Of a stretch of DNA of 7,516 nt, positions 1-5,698 are shown piece by piece. Made by a program: the position numbers and the translations under genes. The notes below the pieces were generated by a model. The model searched no databases and was not told where the DNA came from. It worked only from the letters and a program-made list of their open reading frames with translations. Location of the stretch: the NCBI GenBank assembly GCA_003554345.1, contig PWGE01000430.1, forward strand, positions 1 through 7,516, written 5' to 3'. This stretch comes from T1SED10-198M sp003554345 [NCBI: Candidatus Sumerlaeota bacterium]. GTDB taxonomy: Bacteria > Sumerlaeota > T1SED10-198M. The number at the start of each line of letters is the position of its first letter. Position 1 is the first letter of the stretch.

Positions 1-676
1 CTACCAATCCCTGCCTGTACATCTGCCTGGTCCTTTTATTAATACGGGCATAGAGCTGCTCTCGTTCTCGTACCAGCGCAACACCCCGCACCTTGAGGGG
101 GGGTCTTTTTTTTCGATGGTCTTCCTGAAGCCGGGTAATCGAGCGACCGGTCAAAATATAAACCTCCCAGGCTCGAATGATGCGCCTGGAATCTCCAGAA
201 TCAATACGATGATAACTTTCCGGGTCCACCTTATACAACTGGGCATGAAGACGCTCAGGGCCATTATGATCAATCTGTTGCTGTAATTCCCGGCGGACCT
301 CTTCTGAACGCTCCCCTTCCGGGAAAACCCCATATACAAGGCGCAACAGGTACATCATAGTCCCACCTACCACCAGCACATTCTTTCCCCTTTCCCGAAT
401 TTCAAGAATTTTTTTCTCGGCATTGTATACAAACTGTGCTACATCAAACATCTCATCAGGATCTATCAGATCAACAAAATAATGGGGTATCTTCCTTCTT
501 GTTTCAGGAGAAGGTTTGGCAGTCCCAATATCAAAATACCGGTATAACTGCATGGAGTCGGCACTTATTATTTCTGCATCAAGCTGCCTGGCAATTTCCA
601 CGGAAAGAGAAGTCTTTCCCACTGCAGTGGGACCCGTCAATATATATATTTCTCTTTCAAAAAGGTTTTCTTTCAT
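1..676 (-). CDS. miaA: tRNA dimethylallyltransferase MiaA, N-terminal 225 residues (truncated by window edge)
   Basis: MiaA transfers a dimethylallyl group from DMAPP to N6 of adenosine 37 in tRNAs reading UNN codons, in the cytoplasm. The reading frame, translated by hand from ATG 674-676, is open to the window edge. It shows the P-loop GPTAVGKTS (residues 15-23), the substrate motif DSMQLYRYFDIGTAKP (40-55), PHYFVDLIDP (64-73), GGTMMYL (104-110; E. coli MiaA has a similar GGTMLY), the RRIIRAWEVY segment (164-173) and the start of the C-terminal LYARINKRTRQM region (208-219). The family is usually about 300 residues, so roughly a quarter is missing beyond position 1. The start is supported by AGGAG 11 nt upstream. 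It is transcribed divergently from the glycosyltransferase, with 16 bp between start codons, so its promoter must lie inside that gene. No clear promoter was seen there. The identification is secure. Confidence 0.96.
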   Translation of the reverse strand, partial: MKENLFEREIYILTGPTAVGKTSLSVEIARQLDAEIISADSMQLYRYFDIGTAKPSPETRRKIPHYFVDLIDPDEMFDVAQFVYNAEKKILEIRERGKNVLVVGGTMMYLLRLVYGVFPEGERSEEVRRELQQQIDHNGPERLHAQLYKVDPESYHRIDSGDSRRIIRAWEVYILTGRSITRLQEDHRKKRPPLKVRGVALVREREQLYARINKRTRQMYRQGLV

Positions 677-682
677 TATAAT
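654..682 (+). promoter_or_regulatory. Putative sigma-70-type promoter for the glycosyltransferase, predicting a near-leaderless mRNA
   Basis: A perfect -10 hexamer TATAAT lies at 677-682 on the plus strand. At 17-bp spacing the -35 position (654-659) reads CTTTCA, only 3 of 6 matches to TTGACA. Transcription would normally start about 6-8 bp after the hexamer, near 688-690, leaving a leader of only a few nucleotides before the ATG at 693. No Shine-Dalgarno-like sequence precedes that ATG (the upstream stretch is pyrimidine rich), which agrees with leaderless translation. The -10 match is seen directly; its function is inferred. In AT-rich DNA a TATAAT can occur by chance. Confidence 0.45.
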
Positions 683-687
683 ACACT

Positions 688-692
688 CTCCT
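688..692 (-). promoter_or_regulatory. Shine-Dalgarno of miaA
   Basis: AGGAG on the minus strand lies 11 nt before the miaA ATG and supports that start. The site directly abuts the start codon of the divergent glycosyltransferase (693-695), so the two genes share this short stretch in opposite directions. Confidence 0.7.
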
Positions 693-2165
693 ATGAAAAA
701 ATTCCCGGATTATCTGTATGCTTTTTTTATTCTTTGCATCTATTTTATCCTAAAGTATCAATTTATCTCTCTTGCCTATCTGGATTTTGGAGACGGGAAT
801 TATCTTTATATTTCATGGCGCCTTTCCCGGGGAGAAATATTGTACAGGGATATCATTTCTCCTCAACCCCCTGTTATGCTCTACTTCTGGAGCATCTGGC
901 ACCGGCTGATACCTGAACTCACCGCACGGGTCCACTTTTTTCGTGCTGCTGCTATTTTTGTGCATATGGCAGCAGGGTGGATGGTATTCCTTCTTGCCCG
1001 CCTGATCTTTAAAAACCGGGTAGCCGGTTTCCTGGCTCTGGTGTTATATCTTATGCAGCCTATCGGCTTCTGGTGGTTTCGGTGTATTCAAAGTGAACCT
1101 CTGGGAATCGTGTTTATGCTCATAAGCACTTATTTTCTCCTGCAACCAGGCAGGCGGAATTTTTTGTCAGGCGGCATTTTCAGCGGTCTTTCTGTGGCTG
1201 TGAATATGGTTTTTCTACCCTACTTTTTACTCGTGGCTCTTATAATCCTATGCTATCGTCCAAACCAGTATAAACAATTCTTCCTCGGAAGTGGTGGTAT
1301 CCTGGCAATTATATTTTGCCTGATGACCATTTTAACCGGCACCGACGTCTGGCAACAGGTCTTTCTCAATCAATTTCAGACATATACAGGGCAACTTCCC
1401 TATTATCTCAATAAGTTAATTACCTTTGGCGGCATTATTATTCATCTGGAGGCGGCGGTAATTATTCTGTTTTTCTTTGGTTTATTTCACTATATGAAGC
1501 AGAGCACCTCATCTTACAGTAAAGTACTACTGGTCTTATTGAGCCTTCAGGCATTGGGGTCCTACTTCTTTGTGACCAAAGGCGGTACAGTAGATTATAT
1601 CTTCAGTATTGCGGAACCCTTCCTTGCTCTATTTGCCGCTTATGCGTTATTGACCATCTCTCGTTATTTTATTTCCCTCCTTCGTGGCCAATGGCCTCTG
1701 CTGGTAAAAATTATCTGTTTTATAGGTCTTATACATTTTCTTATTGTTATCACATACTCACCGATACAATATAACGCAAGAACCCTGCGAGGGGAAAACT
1801 ATGAGGCAGATGTTGACACTGTCACCAACCTGGTAAGTCTTATTCGCAGAAATACATCCAGAGACGATCATATCCTGGCCCCCCCCTATTATGCTTTCCT
1901 TGCAGAAAGACAGATTATTGAAAACCTCTCTTCCACCTATATTTTTCACATGAAATATTTGCAGGAAGATCCTGAAGCAAGGGAAACCATGGACGAGCTG
2001 TTAGAAGCCGTCAGAAACAAACAACTGCCTGTCATTCTTCTGAACATGAATCAGCTGGGCACCATCACACCTTTACGGGAAGCAGTGAGGAAGCATTATT
2101 CACGCACAGACCAGATCCGAACAAGGCACGAATATATTGAAGTGTATCTTCCTGAAGAAGATTAA
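693..2165 (+). CDS. ArnT/PMT-like (GT-C fold) membrane glycosyltransferase
   Basis: A 490-residue polytopic protein of the dolichyl-phosphate-mannose mannosyltransferase/ArnT/RgtA-D type. These GT-C enzymes take a sugar from a polyprenyl-phosphate donor and transfer it to a lipid or glycan on the outer face of the inner membrane. A Lys-Lys N-terminus precedes TM1 (about 7-28). The first periplasmic loop then carries the family's acidic region and typical layout: LDFGDGNYLYISWRL (30-44), GEILYRD (47-53) and PQPP (57-60). Asp31 and Asp34 are candidate catalytic or metal-contacting residues. About ten further hydrophobic segments run to about 354, followed by a soluble C-terminal domain (about 360-490) with DDHILAPPYYAFLAERQ (391-407), common in this group. 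I chose ATG 693. The frame is open upstream to 516, but that part is antisense to the miaA P-loop coding region and is not membrane-like. Donor and acceptor cannot be told. It faces the polysaccharide operon convergently and may act on the same glycan. Confidence 0.85.
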   Translation: MKKFPDYLYAFFILCIYFILKYQFISLAYLDFGDGNYLYISWRLSRGEILYRDIISPQPPVMLYFWSIWHRLIPELTARVHFFRAAAIFVHMAAGWMVFLLARLIFKNRVAGFLALVLYLMQPIGFWWFRCIQSEPLGIVFMLISTYFLLQPGRRNFLSGGIFSGLSVAVNMVFLPYFLLVALIILCYRPNQYKQFFLGSGGILAIIFCLMTILTGTDVWQQVFLNQFQTYTGQLPYYLNKLITFGGIIIHLEAAVIILFFFGLFHYMKQSTSSYSKVLLVLLSLQALGSYFFVTKGGTVDYIFSIAEPFLALFAAYALLTISRYFISLLRGQWPLLVKIICFIGLIHFLIVITYSPIQYNARTLRGENYEADVDTVTNLVSLIRRNTSRDDHILAPPYYAFLAERQIIENLSSTYIFHMKYLQEDPEARETMDELLEAVRNKQLPVILLNMNQLGTITPLREAVRKHYSRTDQIRTRHEYIEVYLPEED

Positions 2166-2173
2166 GGAATTTC

Positions 2174-2197
2174 GCCCAATGAATGGCATTTTCGGGC
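2174..2197. terminator. Weak hairpin between convergent genes, possible bidirectional terminator
   Basis: The 55-bp gap between the glycosyltransferase stop and the nucleotidyltransferase stop contains GCCC ... GGGC with an inner AATG/CATT pairing, interrupted by a 3-nt bulge. No T-run follows on either strand, so it does not qualify as a classical intrinsic terminator. It is listed only because it is the sole inverted repeat seen where both transcripts should end. Confidence 0.22.
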
Positions 2198-2220
2198 AGT
2201 TAAGACGAACCATCGGCTAT

Positions 2221-2904
2221 CTATTTCATATTATCCGAAGCAAGATTCTCATAATCCTCCCGGCGACCGAGGTCCTTCCACAGCCCACTATAGGGATAAG
2301 CTCCTACAGGAACATTCTTTTCGAGACAGACCTTCATCAGATCATCGAAGCCAAAGTAGCCTTCTGAAGGAATATAGCGGAAAATTTCTTTTTGAAAGAG
2401 ATATAACCCCATACTCACGGAATAATGTAATACCGGCTTTTCCTGAAAATCGGTAATACGCTGATCCTGGACTGACAGGACGCCGAAGTCAACAGGAACT
2501 TTCCGATGTGTGGTAGCGACAGTAGCCATCCATTCCTGTGAACAATGAAATTTCTCCATTTCAGGAACGGAAAGATCGGTCAGAATATCTCCATTAATCA
2601 CCAGAAACGTAGAACTCAGCTGCTTTTCGATCAAACGAAGAGGAGCGATAGTTCCCAGAGGAAAGTCTTCCATTGAATATGTAATATTAACACCCCAACG
2701 AGAACCATCCTGAAAGAAGTTTTGAATCAGTTGCCCGAGATGACCGATGGAAATGATAATATCCCGAATATCATTTCCCCTCAAATACTCCACAATATGT
2801 TCGAGAATCGGCTTATCCCAGACGGGAAGAAGAGACTTGGGAAGGATCGTAGTATAGGGATAAAGACGCGTTCCTTTTCCTCCGGCCAGTATAACAGCTT
2901 TCAT
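2221..2904 (-). CDS. Sugar-1-phosphate nucleotidyltransferase (NTP_transferase fold)
   Basis: A 227-residue cytoplasmic enzyme that joins an NTP and a sugar 1-phosphate to give an NDP-sugar and pyrophosphate. The N-terminal signature LAGGKGTRLYPYT (6-18) with P22-K23 binds the nucleotide. Also visible are the PLGT loop (82-85), NGD (104-106; the Asp is the expected metal ligand), FQEKP (153-157), and a C-terminal LWKDLGRREDY (208-218) whose Asp211 is the likely second metal ligand. It is compact, with no left-handed beta-helix domain, in the size range of HddC and MurU-like enzymes rather than RmlA or GalU. Sugar and base specificity cannot be read from the sequence. Its ATG overlaps the stop of NNR in an ATGA, and a GAGG sits 8 nt upstream, so translation is probably coupled. 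It is the last gene of the operon and probably supplies an activated sugar for the polysaccharide genes upstream. Confidence 0.9.
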   Translation of the reverse strand: MKAVILAGGKGTRLYPYTTILPKSLLPVWDKPILEHIVEYLRGNDIRDIIISIGHLGQLIQNFFQDGSRWGVNITYSMEDFPLGTIAPLRLIEKQLSSTFLVINGDILTDLSVPEMEKFHCSQEWMATVATTHRKVPVDFGVLSVQDQRITDFQEKPVLHYSVSMGLYLFQKEIFRYIPSEGYFGFDDLMKVCLEKNVPVGAYPYSGLWKDLGRREDYENLASDNMK

Positions 2905-4496
2905 ATTGAATGCCTCAATGCCCTGAAGGTAGGTGGCAGATATTCCACAATATCACGTGCTCTTACAGAATAAACACTCATATTTTTAGCAGCCATGTCA
3001 CCGGCATAGCCGTGAATAAACACAGCAAGACAGGCTGCCTCAAGCAAATTCAAATCCTGTCCCAGCAGAGCGGCAAAAATTCCTGCCAGCACGTCACCAC
3101 TTCCCCCTGTTGCCAGTCCGGGATTACCGGTAGGATTAATAAAAATAGTGTCCTCCTCACAGATCAGTGAAGCAATACCCTTTAACACCAGGAGTTTATC
3201 GGTATTACGTGTAAAGTCAAAGCAGGCTTCTATGCGATGAGCAGACAGGTACTGTACTGTTTTCCCCAGAAAGTTCGCCAGTTCGCCGGTATGGGGAGTA
3301 AAAGCTATCCGCATATCTTTTTCCTTGAGATTAATACCACTGTTTTTGAGGTTATAAATGGCATCCGCATCGAGAATAAAGGGAGGGTCAGTCTTTTGAG
3401 AAGAACCCTTTTCATCTTTTTTCAATATTTTTTTCAATATTTCAACCAACTCTTTATTCCGTCCCATACCGGGTCCTATCAAAACGGCATCACTCTTCTC
3501 AATATATGACACAATCGTTTCAACCGCCAGTTGAGAGATAGTTCCCTCGGGCGTAGACCGCAATCCGATCACAATGGGCTCAATCACCTGAGAAGCAACA
3601 ATATCGGCTATCTTATCCGGTACCAGCAGATACACCAGACCGGCACCACTTCTATAAGCCGCCCTGGCTGCCAGAACAACCGCTCCCACCATAGATCGGG
3701 CTCCACCGATAATAACCACCTTACCGGCATCGCCCTTATGGAAAACCCTTTTCCTGACGGGTAATAATCCGCCCATCTCTTTTTTGTTCAGATAGAAATA
3801 AGAGCTCTTGGCTTTTTCAATAATACTATCAGGAAAACCAATATTAGCCACTTGCAGATCTCCCGTGTAATCAGGAGCCGGATAGCGAAAAAAACCAATT
3901 TTAGGTGCTCCAAAGGTGATCGTCTTATCTGCCCTGACAGCAATACCCAGGGGAATACCGGTATCACAGTTCAATCCCGACGGGCAGTCCACCGCAATGA
4001 TAGGTACCTTCATCTGCTGTATGAGTTCTATCAATTTTTTTTCAAGGGAACGGACCTCTCCTTTCAGCCCAATACCAAACAGGGCATCAACCACCAGGTC
4101 AAAAGAACTATCCGAGAGAGGGAAATCCTTTATTTTCCCCTCATTATTGAGGCAGTAGACCTCGTGAGACAAACCGGTAAGTTTTTCCCACATTATTTTA
4201 CTGAGACCGCTGAATTTTCTGGTATCACAGCTGGTAAGCAGGGTAACGGACTTCCCGGCTTTAATGAGTTTTCTGGCGACAACCAGACCGTCTCCTCCAT
4301 TATTCCCCTTACCAACAAGCAAAACCACATTTTTTACAGGAAAAGGAAGACGTTTGATACTTTCTACAACAGCAGTGCCGGCATTTTCCATGAGCGTTTG
4401 ACCGCTGATTCCATGCTCTTCCATTGCCGTGCGATCAATTTCCTGCATCTGCTCTATCGTAACAGCCGGATAAGAAGCCTGTTTTAATTTCTCCAT
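2901..4496 (-). CDS. nnr: Bifunctional NAD(P)H-hydrate epimerase / ADP-dependent NAD(P)H-hydrate dehydratase
   Basis: This metabolite-repair enzyme restores damaged NADHX/NADPHX. The N-terminal YjeF_N domain epimerises the R form, and the C-terminal ribokinase-like domain dehydrates the S form using ADP or ATP. From ATG 4496 (531 aa) the epimerase half (about 10-235) shows SGQTLMENAG (31-40), GKGNNGGDG (62-70), VVDALFGIG with Asp137, and VDCPSGLNCDTG (169-180). The dehydratase half (about 240-525) shows HKGDAGKVVIIGG (253-265), GPGMGRN (341-347), DADAIYNL (376-383), TPHTGEL (400-406) and GGSGD (464-468; Asp468 is the expected catalytic residue). Both active sites look intact. The frame allows an upstream GTG at 4505 overlapping the kinase stop, but AAGGAAGG is well spaced (9 nt) only for the ATG. 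An in-frame 12-bp tandem duplication adds an ILKK repeat at 353-360. Its place among envelope genes has no obvious metabolic reason. The identification is secure. The symbol nnr (also nnrD/nnrE for split forms) varies between annotations. Confidence 0.96.
   Translation of the reverse strand: MEKLKQASYPAVTIEQMQEIDRTAMEEHGISGQTLMENAGTAVVESIKRLPFPVKNVVLLVGKGNNGGDGLVVARKLIKAGKSVTLLTSCDTRKFSGLSKIMWEKLTGLSHEVYCLNNEGKIKDFPLSDSSFDLVVDALFGIGLKGEVRSLEKKLIELIQQMKVPIIAVDCPSGLNCDTGIPLGIAVRADKTITFGAPKIGFFRYPAPDYTGDLQVANIGFPDSIIEKAKSSYFYLNKKEMGGLLPVRKRVFHKGDAGKVVIIGGARSMVGAVVLAARAAYRSGAGLVYLLVPDKIADIVASQVIEPIVIGLRSTPEGTISQLAVETIVSYIEKSDAVLIGPGMGRNKELVEILKKILKKDEKGSSQKTDPPFILDADAIYNLKNSGINLKEKDMRIAFTPHTGELANFLGKTVQYLSAHRIEACFDFTRNTDKLLVLKGIASLICEEDTIFINPTGNPGLATGGSGDVLAGIFAALLGQDLNLLEAACLAVFIHGYAGDMAAKNMSVYSVRARDIVEYLPPTFRALRHSI
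3417..3440 (-). repeat. Perfect 12-bp tandem duplication inside nnr
   Basis: On the coding strand the unit ATATTGAAAAAA occurs twice head to tail without mismatch, encoding ILKK-ILKK at residues 353-360. It lies in a lysine-rich surface-type stretch of the dehydratase domain (between GPGMGRN and DADAIYNL). The unit length is a multiple of three, so gain or loss of a copy would keep the frame. It looks like a replication-slippage product. Confidence 0.8.
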
Positions 4497-4501
4497 TCTT
4501 G

Positions 4502-5698
4502 TCACCCTTCCTTGCGAAATATATTCTCATGTTCATCTGGAAACGGCAGGGAACGGGTTTTACCCCTGGTAATAGGAATTTCAATGCGAAAGGTAGAACC
4601 CTTGCCCACAGTACTATCAACCTGAATGTCTCCGTCATGCGCCTTTACTATATTATAAACATTCATCAAGCCCAGGCCGCTTCCAAAGCGTTTCGTGGAA
4701 AAATAAGGCTCAAATATCTTTTTCAAATGCTCATCCGGTATTCCCTTACCGGTATCCATTATTTCAATAATACTTTTGCCTTTTTCATACCATCCTTTTA
4801 TTTTAATTTTACCACTCTCATCCAGGGTTTCTATGGCATTTTTAATCAGATTATAAAAAGCCTGATACATATTTTTAGGATCAATGTAAATTTCTTTATC
4901 TTCCTGTTGGAGCTCCATCTCAATATTCACATTTTTCTCTTTCAGCTGGGGCACGAAAGCCTGCACCACTTCTGTAAGCAGGTCATGAAGTTTACAGGGA
5001 AGACGCTGTAGTTTAAAGGGACGTGCTATTTTAAGAAAGTCTGAGGTGAGAGAATTCAAACGACTCAGCTCCTTTTTGACATCATCTATCTCTTCTTCCA
5101 GTTCTTTTCGATAATCACCTTCCACTCCCTTCAGTAATTCTTCCATGATATTCATTCGAATGACAAGGTTATTAAGAGGATTGCGTATTTCATGGGCAAT
5201 ACCCGCTGTCAGAGTGCCCAGAAAAGAAAGTTTTTCTGCTTGAAAAAGTTTTCGGTTCCGAATCACATCCTCCGTTATATCACGGATGATGATGACCAGG
5301 TAATCAAGTTCATCCCCCTCGGAAAGGGTGAAAATAGGAACGGAATTCCAATGCAGGTAAGCAAAACGGGGATCCTGCACCTCAATACGGCAGGTCTGGT
5401 CGTAAGTCCCCGCATAGAATATTTCCTCCACGTTATTATTCAGATTTTCGTCATAAAATTCCAGTTTCATACCCCGGGGGTCTTTTTTTGTCGTTTTCAG
5501 AAAAGGCAGCATATTATCATTGGTTATGACCACTCGCTGTTGAGAATCAATGACGATAACCCCAAAAGGCATTTGATTTATTATGGTACGATAAAGATGT
5601 CTTTCCTCGTAAAAATGAGTTAAAAAACGTTGCACCTGCTCATCGTCAATCTGAGAAAGAGTCTGAATGGTTTTGACGATATTTTTAGGTATTTCCAT
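4502..5698 (-). CDS. Soluble PAS-domain sensor histidine kinase (NtrB/AtoS-like)
   Basis: A 398-residue two-component kinase. After a short helical N-terminus comes a PAS domain (about 35-145, with NQMPFGVIVIDSQQRVVITN at 41-60 and a PAC-like end at RDITED 139-144). A HisKA domain follows with the H-box GIAHEIRNPL (166-175; phospho-acceptor His169). The HATPase_c domain has the N-box NLIKNAIE (283-290), G1 box DTGKGIPD (315-322), F-box IFEPYFSTK (328-336) and G2 box GSGLGL (339-344). All catalytic boxes are present, so it should be an active kinase. There is no signal peptide or membrane segment, so it senses a cytoplasmic or membrane-proximal cue, probably through PAS. No response regulator lies in the window. 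The H-box style resembles kinases that pair with NtrC-type, sigma-54-dependent regulators, but that pairing is inference. The start codon lies 14 bp inside the upstream wecA-like gene, with GGGGAG (5710-5715) 11 nt ahead, indicating co-translation with envelope genes. Confidence 0.95.
   Translation of the reverse strand: MEIPKNIVKTIQTLSQIDDEQVQRFLTHFYEERHLYRTIINQMPFGVIVIDSQQRVVITNDNMLPFLKTTKKDPRGMKLEFYDENLNNNVEEIFYAGTYDQTCRIEVQDPRFAYLHWNSVPIFTLSEGDELDYLVIIIRDITEDVIRNRKLFQAEKLSFLGTLTAGIAHEIRNPLNNLVIRMNIMEELLKGVEGDYRKELEEEIDDVKKELSRLNSLTSDFLKIARPFKLQRLPCKLHDLLTEVVQAFVPQLKEKNVNIEMELQQEDKEIYIDPKNMYQAFYNLIKNAIETLDESGKIKIKGWYEKGKSIIEIMDTGKGIPDEHLKKIFEPYFSTKRFGSGLGLMNVYNIVKAHDGDIQVDSTVGKGSTFRIEIPITRGKTRSLPFPDEHENIFRKEG
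4506..4513 (-). promoter_or_regulatory. Shine-Dalgarno that decides the nnr start
   Basis: AAGGAAGG on the minus strand lies within the last codons of the sensor kinase gene. It is 9 nt from the ATG at 4496 but directly abuts the alternative GTG at 4505, too close for normal initiation. This favours the ATG. Confidence 0.65.

Noticed and set aside
151-339. Minus-strand 62-codon frame inside miaA
   Set aside because: It is an alternative frame of miaA, whose correct frame runs unbroken from 676 to the edge with all family motifs.
516-692. Upstream extension of the glycosyltransferase by 59 residues to an ATG at 516
   Set aside because: The extra part is antisense to the P-loop region of miaA, is not membrane-like, and disappears if the Lys-Lys-led hydrophobic start at 693 is used, which fits the protein family.
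2137-2367. Small plus-strand frame across the convergent junction
   Set aside because: It overlaps the end of the glycosyltransferase and is antisense to the nucleotidyltransferase C-terminus (including its Asp211 motif). No ribosome-binding site or domain was seen.
3852-4487. Plus-strand open frame of 211 codons
   Set aside because: It lies wholly antisense to the well-conserved NNR coding sequence, and its translation has low-complexity, Arg/Asn/Ser-rich character without any recognisable domain.
4503-4505. GTG start for nnr overlapping the kinase stop (GTGA)
   Set aside because: The Shine-Dalgarno AAGGAAGG directly abuts this GTG, while it is 9 nt from the ATG at 4496. The choice changes only three residues.
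4499-5011. Plus-strand open frame of 170 codons
   Set aside because: It is antisense to the ATPase region of the sensor kinase, whose motifs are all conserved. It is a shadow frame.
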